Below, in pieces: positions 9,980 through 19,158 of a stretch of 64,000 bases of DNA. A program made the translations under genes and the position numbers. The notes under the pieces were generated by a model, which ran no database searches, had not been told where the DNA came from, and was given only the letters and a program-made list of their open reading frames with translations. Origin of the DNA: Paenibacillus nanensis. GTDB taxonomy: Bacteria > Bacillota > Bacilli > Paenibacillales > Paenibacillaceae. The stretch's first letter is position 1. Every line of letters begins with the position of its first letter. Location of the stretch: NCBI RefSeq assembly GCF_003583765.1, contig NZ_QXQA01000019.1:1-64000 (forward strand), given 5' to 3'.

Positions 9980-10921
9980 TTAGTTATCGAAGTTGAACAA
10001 TGGCGTGCTCAGGTAACGTTCGCCGTTGCTTGGCACGATAGCGACTACGCGCTTGCCTTTGCCCAGTTCCTTCGCTACTTTCAGAGCCGCAAAAATAGCG
10101 GCGCCGGAAGAAATACCGCACAGAATGCCTTCTTCTTTCGCCGCGCGGCGCGCGTATTCGAAAGCATCTTCATTCTCGACGGTAATAACGCCGTCGTAGA
10201 TTTCACGGTTCAGGATATCCGGGATAAAGTTAGCGCCGATACCTTGGATTTTATGAGGACCTGGGTTGCCGCCCGACAGCAGCGGGGAAGCAGCCGGCTC
10301 AACCGCATAGACTTTAACGTCCGGGAAGTTCTTTTTGAGCACTTCGCCTGCGCCGGAGATTGTCCCGCCAGTACCGATACCCGCAACGAAAGCATCCAGC
10401 TTGCCGTCCAGCGAGTTGATCGCCTCTACGATCTCCGGGCCAGTCGTTTCGCGGTGGATTTTCACGTTCGCTTGGTTTTTAAATTGCTGCGGCATGAAAT
10501 AGGACGGGTTCTCCTTCACAAGCTCTTCCGCTTTGCGAACCGCGCCGTTCATTCCTTCAGAGCCCGGTGTCAGCACCAGCTCAGCGCCGTAAGCGCGAAG
10601 CAGGTTGCGGCGCTCGATGCTCATCGTCTCCGGCATTACCAGAATCGCTTTGTAGCCCTTTGCGGCAGCTACCATCGCAAGGCCGATACCCGTGTTGCCG
10701 CTTGTCGGCTCAACGATTGTCGTTTCGCCCGCTTTAATTTTGCCTTCTTGCTCTGCTACTTCGATCATGCTGATTGCAATACGATCTTTAACGCTGGCGC
10801 CTGGGTTTTGGTACTCCAGCTTTACATAAATCTCTGCGCTGTCTTCAGGCACAAGACGGTTCAAACGTACGAGGGGTGTATCTCCGATCAATTCTGTAAC
10901 GCTCTGCACAATTTTCGCCAT
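9980..10921 (-). CDS. cysK: Cysteine synthase (O-acetylserine sulfhydrylase)
   Basis: PLP enzyme making cysteine from O-acetylserine and sulfide. From the ATG at 10921 it is 313 residues, the family norm: K45 in NPGASVKDR binds [12 protein letters not shown] binds the substrate carboxylate and [10 protein letters not shown] the cofactor phosphate. A frame open upstream would add 18 residues, but the AAGGAGG site 9 nt before 10921 decides the start. It has its own sigma-A promoter and terminator. A CymR-type operator would be expected from Firmicutes biology; I see GGAATTAGTC near +1 but no clear full site. Confidence 0.96.
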   Translation of the reverse strand: MAKIVQSVTELIGDTPLVRLNRLVPEDSAEIYVKLEYQNPGASVKDRIAISMIEVAEQEGKIKAGETTIVEPTSGNTGIGLAMVAAAKGYKAILVMPETMSIERRNLLRAYGAELVLTPGSEGMNGAVRKAEELVKENPSYFMPQQFKNQANVKIHRETTGPEIVEAINSLDGKLDAFVAGIGTGGTISGAGEVLKKNFPDVKVYAVEPAASPLLSGGNPGPHKIQGIGANFIPDILNREIYDGVITVENEDAFEYARRAAKEEGILCGISSGAAIFAALKVAKELGKGKRVVAIVPSNGERYLSTPLFNFDN

Positions 10922-10973
10922 GGGAAGAAAGGCCTCCTTATTCCGACTAAAATAGTTGGTTTTGACTAATTCC

Positions 10974-11003
10974 ATCTTATCAATGTCATGCTTCCGTTGT
11001 CAA
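10974..11003 (-). promoter_or_regulatory. Sigma-A promoter of cysK
   Basis: Minus strand TTGACA (11003-10998), an 18-bp spacer and TAAGAT (10979-10974). The implied leader is about 45 nt and contains a TTAGTC direct repeat about 22 bp apart, a possible regulator contact. Confidence 0.75.
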
Positions 11004-11046
11004 TAGCCTCTTTCCTTTTGATTGGAAAACGTTATCATACCCGTCC

Positions 11047-12012
11047 TTACTTCATAATGGCCGCTCCATAGCGAGTCAGGAGCTCGTCCTCCAGCTCCCG
11101 TATCGGCCTAGCCCTCTCAAGCGCCAGCTGCCTGCGTACCGCTTGGTACAGCTGATCGCCTGTCAGCCCGGAGGTCGACTTTTTGCCGGCCAGCTCGATC
11201 ACCGCATACCCTTCCTCCAGCTCAATCGGACCGGCGATTTCGGCTACCGCCAACCCCGCCGCAGCGTTTAACACCGCTTCGTCGTAAAAGGGGTCGTCCG
11301 CTTCGATCAAGCCGAGATCGCCGCCATTCTCCGCGGAGTAAGCATCGATCGAATAATTCGAAGCCAGCTCGGCGAAATCTCCGCCGTCCTCCAGCATAGA
11401 CAGGACCGACTCCGCCTGCTCGCGCGTTGAAGTCACGATCCACTTCAGATGGTATTGCTCCCTGGAGCCGAACTGCTCCGGATGCTCATCAATGTAACGT
11501 TCTATTTCATCGTCGGTCACGGGATAATCGCGAACCGTTATTTTCTCCATCAACAGCCGGTACTTGATTTCGTCCATTATTTGCGTTTCCGACATGCCCA
11601 GCTGTTCCTTCATGACTTTGAAGTATTCTTCCTCACTTCCATAGCCTTCAGCCGATCTTGCAAGCTCCAGCTCAATCTCATCCGGCGTCAGCGTGAGACC
11701 GGAAGCTTCCGCTTCCTTGTCAATCGCAATCCGCACCATCATGACTCGAAGCACTGCGTCTCCGTACTGCTCCAACAGCTCATCCGTCAACTCGTTCATC
11801 GTAATGGTCTTTCCGCCAACTGAGGCTACGACAGCTTGACTATTCGTCCCGCTTCCTTCCTGCACAGGAATATCCGGCGTGCCCGAATTTTCCTGGTCCC
11901 CGCTCTTTAGTCCCGGCAAAGGCCATACCTTCACCATCACCATGCCCGTGAGAGCAATCATGCAGACGGCTTGAAGGATGACAACGGCCTTCAAAACCTC
12001 ATTTCTTTTCAT
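11047..12012 (-). CDS. Membrane-anchored parvulin-type peptidyl-prolyl isomerase (YacD/PrsA-like)
   Basis: Probable extracytoplasmic foldase. Of 321 residues, 8-29 form an N-terminal membrane anchor without a lipobox; 30-60 is a polar linker; about 62-170 is a SurA/PrsA-like N-terminal domain (VGGKTITMNELTDELL); about 178-275 is the parvulin domain with HLKWIVTSTREQAESV, GGDFAELASNYSID and NGGDLGLI. It lies between hslO and cysK, as yacD does in B. subtilis. Spacing from the likely SD to the ATG is long (about 15 nt), so expression may be modest. Confidence 0.85.
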   Translation of the reverse strand: MKRNEVLKAVVILQAVCMIALTGMVMVKVWPLPGLKSGDQENSGTPDIPVQEGSGTNSQAVVASVGGKTITMNELTDELLEQYGDAVLRVMMVRIAIDKEAEASGLTLTPDEIELELARSAEGYGSEEEYFKVMKEQLGMSETQIMDEIKYRLLMEKITVRDYPVTDDEIERYIDEHPEQFGSREQYHLKWIVTSTREQAESVLSMLEDGGDFAELASNYSIDAYSAENGGDLGLIEADDPFYDEAVLNAAAGLAVAEIAGPIELEEGYAVIELAGKKSTSGLTGDQLYQAVRRQLALERARPIRELEDELLTRYGAAIMK

Positions 12013-12033
12013 CGGCCTACGACTGCCCTTCCA

Positions 12034-12939
12034 TTATTGAATCGGCCGCGGCTTCGCCTGCTCCAGAATCTGCTCCAGCTGCTCTCTTCCAAAATGATAA
12101 GCCTCATTGCAGAAAGGACAGACGACTTCCGCTTGACCGTCTTCTTCAATAATGCTCCGCAGCTCGTGCTCGCCGAGACTGATAAGCGTCCGTTCTACCT
12201 TTTCTACCGAGCAATGGCATTTGAATACGAGCGGCATGGTGTCATGAATGATCAGATCATCGCCCCCGACAACCTCACGCAGCAGATCCTCCGGCGTCGC
12301 GCCTTGCGACATTAGCGTCGTGACCGGCGGCAATTTCGCTATCGCCTCTTCCAGCCGCGTAATTTCCGCGTCGGTCAAGCCCGGCATCAATTGGACGATG
12401 AACCCGCCGGCGTGCAGCACGCTGTTGTCATTCTCGACAAGAACGCCGACGCCTACCGCAGACGGGGTCTGCTCGGACACAGCGAAGTAGTAGGTGAAGT
12501 CCTCGCCCAGCTCGCCGGAAATGATCGGAACGCTGCCGCGGTACGGCTCTTTCAGTCCCAAGTCCTTCGTTACATAAATATTGCCGGATCTGCCGACTGC
12601 GCCCGCCACGTCCAGCTTGCCTTGCGCGTTGCTGCCGTGATGCGCTTGCGGATGATCCACATAGCCGCGAAGCTCGCCTTCGGCGTTCGCGTCGACGACG
12701 ATTTGGCCGATCGGCCCGTCGCCCCTCACTTGAATGGTCAGCCGCTCCTTGCCCTTCAGCATCGCGCCCATCATCGCGCCGACGGACAGCGTCCGGCCCA
12801 GCGCCGCCGTTGCGGTCGGGAACGTATCATGCCTGCGGCGAAGCTCCTCCACGATGTTTGTTGTACGAACGGCAAACACGCGGATTTTACCATCCCATGC
12901 TGTTCCCCTGATCAGCACGTCCTTCAACAGCTCTTCCAT
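12034..12939 (-). CDS. hslO: Redox-regulated chaperone Hsp33
   Basis: Holdase chaperone activated by oxidation. 301 residues; the C-terminal zinc switch has the expected four cysteines, C241 and C243 (CHC) and C274 and C277 (CPFC). The N-terminal body begins with DVLIRGTAWDGKIRVFAVRTT, typical of HslO. The ATG follows AGGAGGG, immediately after the coaX stop (2-nt gap), so it is cotranscribed with coaX and the nad genes. Confidence 0.97.
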   Translation of the reverse strand: MEELLKDVLIRGTAWDGKIRVFAVRTTNIVEELRRRHDTFPTATAALGRTLSVGAMMGAMLKGKERLTIQVRGDGPIGQIVVDANAEGELRGYVDHPQAHHGSNAQGKLDVAGAVGRSGNIYVTKDLGLKEPYRGSVPIISGELGEDFTYYFAVSEQTPSAVGVGVLVENDNSVLHAGGFIVQLMPGLTDAEITRLEEAIAKLPPVTTLMSQGATPEDLLREVVGGDDLIIHDTMPLVFKCHCSVEKVERTLISLGEHELRSIIEEDGQAEVVCPFCNEAYHFGREQLEQILEQAKPRPIQ

Positions 12940-12941
12940 TC

Positions 12942-13712
12942 TTAACCCTCCTGATTGCGTTCATAAATGAGCCGCAGGCCTTCGAGCGTCAGCAGCGGAT
13001 CGACTTCCTCTATCGTTTCCGATTCGGCAGCGATTAACTCCGCCAGTCCTCCCGTTGCGATCACGCGTGGATTTACGCCGAACTCGGCTCTAATGCGATT
13101 TACAATACCGTCAACTTGCCCCGCATAGCCAAAAATAATCCCTGCCTGCATCGAAGTCACCGGATTGCGTCCTATGACGCTTTTCGGCTTCGCCAGCTCG
13201 ATGCGCGGCAGCTTCGCCGCTCTTTGATACAGGGCTTCCGTCGAGATGCCGATGCCCGGCACGATCGCCCCGCCCAAATAATTGCCCCCGGCGTCAATAT
13301 AATCGAAGGTTGTCGCCGTTCCGAAGTCGACGACAATAAGCGGCATGCCGTACTTCTCGATGCCCGCTACCGAGTTGACGATACGGTCTGCTCCCACTTC
13401 TCTTGGATTTTCGTAACGAATATTAAGCCCCGTCTTTACGCCGGGACCAACAACGATTGGGCTTTTGCGCACATACTTCAAGCATAGCTGCTCGAGCGTC
13501 CGCATCAGCGGCGGCACGACGGAGGAGATAATGACGCCCTCCACCTTCTCCATCTTCAGTCCCGCGTAGCTGAACAAATTATGTATATTCATGCCGTACT
13601 CGTCTACGGTTGCGGAACGATTGGTGCTGAGGCGCCAATGGTGGAGCAGCTCCTTGCCCTTATAGATGCCGAGCACAATATTCGTATTGCCTACGTCGAT
13701 TACAAGGATCAT
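12942..13712 (-). CDS. coaX: Type III pantothenate kinase
   Basis: Phosphorylates pantothenate, the first step of coenzyme A synthesis; not feedback-inhibited by CoA in this family. ASKHA-fold motifs: DVGNTN at 6-11 (phosphate loop), [35 protein letters not shown] and ATGGLA. 256 residues is normal. It overlaps nadC by ATGA (13709-13712), placing CoA and NAD synthesis in one coupled transcript; in B. subtilis coaX follows ftsH directly. Confidence 0.96.
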   Translation of the reverse strand: MILVIDVGNTNIVLGIYKGKELLHHWRLSTNRSATVDEYGMNIHNLFSYAGLKMEKVEGVIISSVVPPLMRTLEQLCLKYVRKSPIVVGPGVKTGLNIRYENPREVGADRIVNSVAGIEKYGMPLIVVDFGTATTFDYIDAGGNYLGGAIVPGIGISTEALYQRAAKLPRIELAKPKSVIGRNPVTSMQAGIIFGYAGQVDGIVNRIRAEFGVNPRVIATGGLAELIAAESETIEEVDPLLTLEGLRLIYERNQEG

Positions 13713-14593
13713 CCGCGTCCAACCTCCTTCTTCTCGTTCAAGTCCAGACTGATGTCGAGCGCTTGGAACGAGTAAGTGAGGCCGCCTACGGAGATCACGT
13801 CTACACCGCAGGATGCGATGCCGTGAATGGTCGACAGCGTAACGCCGCCCGATGCTTCCACGATTACATGAGGCGATTTCGCCTTCACCATCGCAACGGC
13901 TTCCTTCATCATGTCATGCGGCATATTGTCCAGCATAATGATGTCCGCGCCGCATACAAGCGCTTCCTCCACCTGCGAGAGCGACTCCGTCTCCACCTCT
14001 ATTTTCATCGTATGCGGGATCTGCTTCCGCGCTGACGTCACCGCTTCCGCAATGCCGCCCGCGCCTTTGATATGATTGTCCTTGATCATGACCGCATCAT
14101 ATAGACCGAACCGATGATTGGCTCCGCCGCCCACGCGAACCGCGTATTTCTCAAGCATCCGATGTCCCGGCGTCGTCTTGCGCGTGTCCACCAGCCGTAC
14201 GGGCAGCCCTTGCAGCGCGTCGACAAAAGCCTTCGTCTTCGTCGCGATGCCGGACATCCGCTGCATCAGGTTCAGCGCCAAACGCTCGCCTGTCAAAATG
14301 CTGTGCGTACTGCCCTCTACTTCTATAATAACCGTTCCTTTGGTTACGGAGTCGCCATCCTCGGCAAAAGAACGGAATTCCAGCTCCGGATCCACCACGT
14401 GAAAAACAAGCTTGGCCACTGGAATGCCCGCAATAACGCCGTTTTCTTTGACATGAATGACAGCCTTCGAACGCGAGCCGCGCTTAATAGTCGTCTCGGT
14501 CGTAATGTCGCCGCTTCCGATATCCTCCGCCAGCCAGCCTTTGATCTGGGCGCGCAGCGCCTCGTCGTAACCGCCAGTCGTCCACTCAAACAT
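13709..14593 (-). CDS. nadC: Nicotinate-nucleotide pyrophosphorylase (carboxylating)
   Basis: Converts quinolinate and PRPP to nicotinate mononucleotide. From the ATG at 14593 it has 294 residues; a TTG two codons earlier is possible, but the GGAG site fits the ATG. Motifs: [27 protein letters not shown], the PRPP/quinolinate site [11 protein letters not shown] and [14 protein letters not shown], then DNHIK, EVE and the C-terminal EASGG. It overlaps nadB by 8 bp and coaX by 4 bp. Confidence 0.96.
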   Translation of the reverse strand: MFEWTTGGYDEALRAQIKGWLAEDIGSGDITTETTIKRGSRSKAVIHVKENGVIAGIPVAKLVFHVVDPELEFRSFAEDGDSVTKGTVIIEVEGSTHSILTGERLALNLMQRMSGIATKTKAFVDALQGLPVRLVDTRKTTPGHRMLEKYAVRVGGGANHRFGLYDAVMIKDNHIKGAGGIAEAVTSARKQIPHTMKIEVETESLSQVEEALVCGADIIMLDNMPHDMMKEAVAMVKAKSPHVIVEASGGVTLSTIHGIASCGVDVISVGGLTYSFQALDISLDLNEKKEVGRG

Positions 14594-16199
14594 CTTCAAT
14601 CCGCTCCTCGGTTATTCCTTGTGTCCGGTGCAGCACCGTATGCTTCCTCCAATTCGCGTCGTCGCGCGCAGGGAAATCCTCCCGGTAATGCGCTCCCCGG
14701 CTTTCCTCGCGCTGCAGCGCCGCTTCCGTCGTCAGCATTGCGCAGGTCAGCAAATTCGCGAATTCATATTCTTCCCGCTCCGTCAGAATAGACTGAAAAA
14801 TCGGCAGCTGCCGCTTCAGCTCCTCCAGCCCCTTCTTCAGTCCCGCTTCGCTTCGCTTCAGCCCCGCGTACCGGACCATGACCTTCTGCAGCTTCAGCCT
14901 CCGCTCCACAACTGCCTGAATCGGCGCGCTGCTTCTCTCCAGCTCAATCTCAATGTGAGGCGCGGCCTCGAGCTCCGGCAGCTCTTCGATCCGTTTCACG
15001 ATTCGGCGGCCGAACACGATCGCCTCGGACAAGGAATTGCTCGCCAGACGGTTCGCGCCGTGCACGCCGGTCGAAGAGACTTCGCCGCAAGCGAACAGCC
15101 TTTTAATATTCGTCTCGCCGTTCAAGTCGGTTCTCACGCCGCCCATCATATAGTGCATCGCCGGCGCAACCGGAATCCAGTCCGTGGTCAGATCGAGACC
15201 GTATCGCAAGCAGGTTTCGTAGATCGTTGGAAAACGGTGCTTCACCATCTCCGGCGACTCATGCGTAATATCGATATAGACGAAGGTCGATTTCGTCTCC
15301 TCCATCTCGCTGACGATGGCGCGGGCGACGATGTCGCGCGGCGCAAGCTCCAGCTGCTCGTGGTAACGCTCCATGAAGCGCTCGCCTTTGATGTTGCGGA
15401 GAATCGCGCCTTCGCCGCGTACGGCTTCCGAGATGAGGAATCTCGGCGCTCCCGGATAACAAAGCGCTGTCGGATGGAACTGGATAAATTCCGAGTCCCT
15501 TATGAACGCGCCCGCGCGATATGCCATCGCGACGCCGTCGCCGGTCGCCACCTCCGGATTCGTCGTATAACGATAGAGCTGCCCAGCTCCGCCGGAGCAG
15601 AGAATCGTCGCTTTGCCGCGCACGAATAAGCGCTCTCCGTTCTGCTTCTGGACGATGGCGCCGCAGCATTCTCCGTCCTGCGTCACCAAATCGATGACAA
15701 AATGATCGTCCCACACCTCAATCTTCGGATTCGCCACCGCCGTTTCGGACAACGCGCGGACGATTTCAAAGCCGGTGGCATCTCCGTTCGCATGCAGGAT
15801 GCGCCGCTGGCTGTGCGCGCCTTCCTTGGTGAGAGCGAATTCGCCGTTCTCCTGATCGAACTGCGTTCCCATCTTGATCAAGCTGCGCACGCCCTTCGGT
15901 CCTTCATGGACCAGCACGTCCACCGCTTCGCGATCGCAGAGTCCGGCCCCTGCAATTAATGTGTCCTGAAGATGATATTCGAAGGAGTCCTCATCGGAAA
16001 TAACGGCCGCGATGCCGCCTTGCGCGTACCTGGTATTGCTGTCGAGCAGCGATTTTTTTGTAATCATAAGGACGGAATGCTTCTCACTTGCCCGTATAGC
16101 CGTAAAAAGACCGGCAATGCCGGCCCCTATAACGATTACATCTTTATCCAGAACGGGCAGCTTATCCAGCTCCACGTCGACCAAATATCTAGGAATCAT
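14586..16199 (-). CDS. nadB: L-aspartate oxidase
   Basis: FAD enzyme oxidising L-aspartate to iminoaspartate for quinolinate synthesis. 537 residues; FAD loop VIVIGAGIAGLFTA near 21-34, the succinate dehydrogenase-type substrate region (YAQGGIAAV, HANGDATG, EFIQFHPTALCY, SEAVRGEGAILRN, GEVSSTGVHGANRLASNSL) and a C-terminal helical domain with SRGAHYREDFP. A GGAGG site lies 6 nt before the ATG. It follows nadA by about 54 bp. Confidence 0.97.
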   Translation of the reverse strand: MIPRYLVDVELDKLPVLDKDVIVIGAGIAGLFTAIRASEKHSVLMITKKSLLDSNTRYAQGGIAAVISDEDSFEYHLQDTLIAGAGLCDREAVDVLVHEGPKGVRSLIKMGTQFDQENGEFALTKEGAHSQRRILHANGDATGFEIVRALSETAVANPKIEVWDDHFVIDLVTQDGECCGAIVQKQNGERLFVRGKATILCSGGAGQLYRYTTNPEVATGDGVAMAYRAGAFIRDSEFIQFHPTALCYPGAPRFLISEAVRGEGAILRNIKGERFMERYHEQLELAPRDIVARAIVSEMEETKSTFVYIDITHESPEMVKHRFPTIYETCLRYGLDLTTDWIPVAPAMHYMMGGVRTDLNGETNIKRLFACGEVSSTGVHGANRLASNSLSEAIVFGRRIVKRIEELPELEAAPHIEIELERSSAPIQAVVERRLKLQKVMVRYAGLKRSEAGLKKGLEELKRQLPIFQSILTEREEYEFANLLTCAMLTTEAALQREESRGAHYREDFPARDDANWRKHTVLHRTQGITEERIEDV

Positions 16200-16253
16200 G
16201 GCGGTCCTCCAATTTGTTCACTCACGTATCCCGCGGTAAAGGAGCAGCGCATG

Positions 16254-17192
16254 CTACTTCACCTGCAGCATGCGCTCCAATGACATACGGGCTTTGTCCG
16301 CGACTGCAGGCGGAACATAGATCTGAGGCTGCATCGTCTCTAGCGCTTTGACGAGCTTCTTCAAATTGTTCACCTTCATATTCGGACAAACCAAATATTT
16401 CGACGCGAAATGGAACGTCTTGTTCGGGCTGTCGAGTCTCAGCTGATAGCCTGTGCCATCCTCCGTACCGACGATAAACTCCTGGCAGTCGGATTCCTTG
16501 CAATATTTTATGATAGCCGTTGTGCTTCCTACAAAATCCCCCAGCTCCACAACCTCCGGACGGCATTCCGGATGGACGACGAACTGCGCGTTCGGATACT
16601 TCGCCTTCATCTCCTCGACGTCCTTGACCGTCAGCATGTCGTGCGTGTTGCAGTAGCCTTCCCAGATGATCATTTTCTTATCGGTATGCTGCTGCACGTA
16701 GTGGCCCAGGTTTTTGTCCGGCACCCAGATCACTTCGTCTCCCTCAACGGAGTTGACGACCTTCACCGCGTTCGCGGATGTACAGCAAATATCCGTCTCC
16801 GCTTTGATCTCGGCCGACGAGTTAATGTAGGTAACAACCTTCGCGTTCGGGTGCTGCGCCTTCAGCTTGCGAAGACCGTCCACGTTCACCATGTCCGCCA
16901 TTGGGCAGCCCGCGCGTTCGTCGGGGATAATAACCGTTTTGTTCGGAGCCAAAATTTTGGCGCTCTCCCCCATAAAATGAACGCCGCAAAATACGATAAC
17001 CTCCGCATCCGTCTGCGCCGCTTTTTGTGCGAGCAAGAAGGAGTCGCCGCGGAAATCCGCCACTTCCTGAATTTCGTCCCGCTGATAATAATGTGCAAGT
17101 ATGATGGCATTACGCTCTTTCTTCAACTGCATTAGCCGTTCACGAAGCTCACGGTTCTGCTCCGCCTTGCGTTCCAGTGCCAGTGCCTCCAC
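16254..17192 (-). CDS. nadA: Quinolinate synthase
   Basis: Fe-S enzyme that condenses iminoaspartate with dihydroxyacetone phosphate. 312 residues; the three cluster ligands are recognisable as C96 (RAGCPMADM), C181 (EGYCNTHD) and C269 (LVCPNMKVN). Other motifs are ILAHYYQ and VTYINSSAEIKA. The start codon is GTG with an AGAGGAG site about 9 nt upstream. First gene of nadA-nadB-nadC-coaX-hslO. No nifS-type desulfurase or NiaR repressor gene adjoins it, unlike B. subtilis. Confidence 0.97.
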   Translation of the reverse strand: MEALALERKAEQNRELRERLMQLKKERNAIILAHYYQRDEIQEVADFRGDSFLLAQKAAQTDAEVIVFCGVHFMGESAKILAPNKTVIIPDERAGCPMADMVNVDGLRKLKAQHPNAKVVTYINSSAEIKAETDICCTSANAVKVVNSVEGDEVIWVPDKNLGHYVQQHTDKKMIIWEGYCNTHDMLTVKDVEEMKAKYPNAQFVVHPECRPEVVELGDFVGSTTAIIKYCKESDCQEFIVGTEDGTGYQLRLDSPNKTFHFASKYLVCPNMKVNNLKKLVKALETMQPQIYVPPAVADKARMSLERMLQVK

Positions 17193-17265
17193 AATGATCC
17201 ACTCCTCTTATGAGGGATAGGTTAAGTTGCAATAAGCCCCCGAACCCATTCCGTTATGCGGCATA

Positions 17266-17317
17266 AAGCGACTAGATTTGACTTTGTGAAATGATGCACA
17301 AAGTCGGCAAGTCGCTT
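17266..17317 (-). promoter_or_regulatory. Structured leader hairpin upstream of nadA
   Basis: Two stacked stems: AAGCGACT (17266-17273) pairs with AGTCGCTT (17310-17317), and GACTTTGTG (17280-17288) pairs perfectly with CACAAAGTC (17297-17305) around an 8-nt loop; short internal bulges join them. It lies inside the 5' leader of about 165 nt between the nadA promoter and the GTG start. There is no T-run after it, so it is not a plain terminator. Role unknown. Confidence 0.6.
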
Positions 17318-17363
17318 ACCTATAGTTTGAACCAAAAAGGGTTAATTCATTTGATTAAGATTT

Positions 17364-17392
17364 AATTTACACTTGGCAGTTAGGTCTGTCAA
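17364..17392 (-). promoter_or_regulatory. Sigma-A promoter of the nadABC-coaX-hslO operon
   Basis: Minus strand TTGACA (17392-17387), a 17-bp spacer and TAAATT (17369-17364). The spacer contains CAAGTGTA, reminiscent of one half of Firmicutes NiaR sites, but the other half is not convincing. Confidence 0.7.
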
Positions 17393-17457
17393 TGGATGCT
17401 TGCGCTTTTTATGAGAAAATGGTAAATGTCATTTTCGCCATGAGCACGGAGAGACTG

Positions 17458-18087
17458 CCGTTCACAGCTGCCCAGCGAGCTCCGCCTCGCCCTGCAAGGG
17501 TATTTTATGCCGTTACAGCTACTCCAACCGCATCCTTCCGCCCTGCAATGGTGTTTTTCGCCATTACAGCCACCCAACCACCGCCATCCCACCCTGCAAC
17601 GGTCTTTTCCACCGTTACAGCTACTTCAACCGCATCCTTCCGCCTTGCAATGGTGTTTTTCGCCGTTACAGCCGCCCAACCAGCTCCATCCCAACCTGCA
17701 ACGGTGTTTTTCACCACTACAGCTACTTAATCCGCATCCTTCCGCCCTGCAATGGTATTTTTCACCGTTACAGCCGCTCAACCAGCTCCATCCCAACCTG
17801 CAGCGGTGTTTTCCACCATTACAGCTACCGAAACGGTTCATGCCGCCCTGCAGTGGTGTTTTCCACCGTTACGGCCGCCCAGCCAGCTCCATCCCAACCT
17901 GCAACGGTGTTTTTCGCCATTACAGCTACCTCAATCGCATCCTTCCGCCCTGCAATGGTGTTTTTCGCCATTACAGCTACCGAAACGGCTCAATACCGCC
18001 TTGCAATGGTGCTTTTCACCGTTACAGCCGCCCAACCACCGCCATCCAACCCCTCAATGGTGTTTTCCACCATTACAGCCGGTCCAA
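17458..18087. repeat. 51-bp tandem repeat array, about 12 units
   Basis: Units recur every 51 bp (CCTGCAA or variants at 17491, 17542, 17593, 17644, 17695, 17746, 17797, 17847, 17898, 17949, 18000, 18051). Each has an invariant half (CTGCAAYGGTGTTTTTC, then a CRTTACAGC tail) and a variable half of three types, often alternating, giving a 102-bp higher-order period. The invariant half can fold as a small hairpin (AAYGGTG with CACCRTT around a T-rich loop). One unit (17847) is 50 bp, breaking any frame. Frames are open on both strands only because 51 is divisible by 3. It fills the gap between the nad promoter and the importer terminator. Confidence 0.9.
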
Positions 18088-18109
18088 CGCGCACCATCTA
18101 AGCAGCAAA

Positions 18110-18172
18110 CAAAAAAAACCATCGCGCCCCACCCGCTTGCCGAAGAAGGCAACGGATAAAGCTGCGATGGTT
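18110..18172 (-). terminator. Terminator of the nucleoside importer operon
   Basis: AACCATCGC (18117-18125) pairs with GCGATGGTT (18164-18172), with a second internal stem around the GCTTGCCGAAGAAGGC segment; on the minus strand it is followed by eight T residues. It is 28 bp past the last permease gene and next to the 51-bp repeat array. Confidence 0.85.
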
Positions 18173-18200
18173 GACTTGAACCGAGCATTAAATTAAACCG

Positions 18201-19157
18201 CTAACGCTTTGCCGGGTCGTACGGTTCCCCGAGTGCGGAAGGCGCGCGCGATTTGCCGACAGCCGCTACAAGAACGACTAGCGTCAGCACGTATGGCAGC
18301 ATGTAGAAAAACTCCGTCGGAATCTCCCGCGCCCAATCGAAATTTTGCTGAGCGAAAGTACGGAGCGCTTGGGCGAAACCGAAGAAAAAGGCCGCGCCAG
18401 TGAGACCGTAAGGATTCCATTTGCCGAAGATCAGCGCTGCCAGCGCAATAAAGCCTTGGCCGGAAATGGTGTTATGCGCGAAGCTGCTGGTTGTCGTCAG
18501 CGTAATCGTCGCGCCGCCAAGACCGGCAAGCGCGCCGCTCAGCATGACGCCGATATAACGATACTTCGCTACGTTAATGCCCACTGTATCGGCGGAGCTA
18601 GGGTGCTCGCCTACCGAACGAAGACGCAAACCGAACGGCGTCTTAAACAATACAAACGCGCTTATGATCACGAGTGCGATTACGATATAAGTTGTCGGAT
18701 AGGCGTGGAAGAAACCCTCTCCAATGACCGGAATATCGGAAAGGAACGGAATCGAAATTTTTGAGAAAACCTCTTGCAATTGAGGCGTTTGAGCCGATCC
18801 TTCATATAAGCCGCGGGTAAAATAGATCGCGCCGCCAAGCGCCAAAATGTTGATAACGACGCCTACGACCGTCTGATCCGACTTAAACGTGATCGTTGCC
18901 ACCGCGTGAAGGAGGGACACCAGAACGCCGCACACTAACGCCGCGAGCAATCCCATCCATGGCGATAAGCCGCCAAGGCCCGCTTGCGCCGCATAATCGG
19001 CGCCGACCGCCGCCGCAAACGCTCCGGATACCATGAGACCCTCCAGACCGATGTTCACGACGCCCGATCTCTCCGAGAACATTCCGCCAAGCGCGGCAAA
19101 GATCAGCGCGGTCGAGAAGACCAGCGTGACATTTATAAGCTGACCCAATTCTTCCAT
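18201..19157 (-). CDS. ABC transporter permease, BmpA-type nucleoside importer (NupQ-like)
   Basis: Inner-membrane permease of the branched-chain amino acid/ribose permease superfamily used by BmpA-type nucleoside importers. 318 residues from the ATG at 19157, chosen because AAGGAGG lies in front of it; the frame could extend 10 residues. Many hydrophobic segments and the family motifs ERSGVVNIGLEGLM, GVVINILALGG, SVGEHPSSADTVGINV and GAALAGLGGA-like GALAGLGGATITL. It starts 1 nt after the upstream permease stop and is the last gene of the operon. Confidence 0.9.
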   Translation of the reverse strand: MEELGQLINVTLVFSTALIFAALGGMFSERSGVVNIGLEGLMVSGAFAAAVGADYAAQAGLGGLSPWMGLLAALVCGVLVSLLHAVATITFKSDQTVVGVVINILALGGAIYFTRGLYEGSAQTPQLQEVFSKISIPFLSDIPVIGEGFFHAYPTTYIVIALVIISAFVLFKTPFGLRLRSVGEHPSSADTVGINVAKYRYIGVMLSGALAGLGGATITLTTTSSFAHNTISGQGFIALAALIFGKWNPYGLTGAAFFFGFAQALRTFAQQNFDWAREIPTEFFYMLPYVLTLVVLVAAVGKSRAPSALGEPYDPAKR

Positions 19158-19158
19158 T

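Noticed and set aside
17364-17392. NiaR operator overlapping the nadA promoter
   Set aside because: Only one half-site-like CAAGTGTA was found; the inverted partner is missing.
17458-18087. CRISPR array
   Set aside because: Units are contiguous and diverged along their whole length, with no unique spacers and no cas genes nearby.
17507-18196. Open frames on both strands across the 51-bp array, up to 229 codons
   Set aside because: They follow from a repeat length divisible by 3; a 50-bp unit shifts the frame, proteins are monotonous and no start/SD or domain is convincing.
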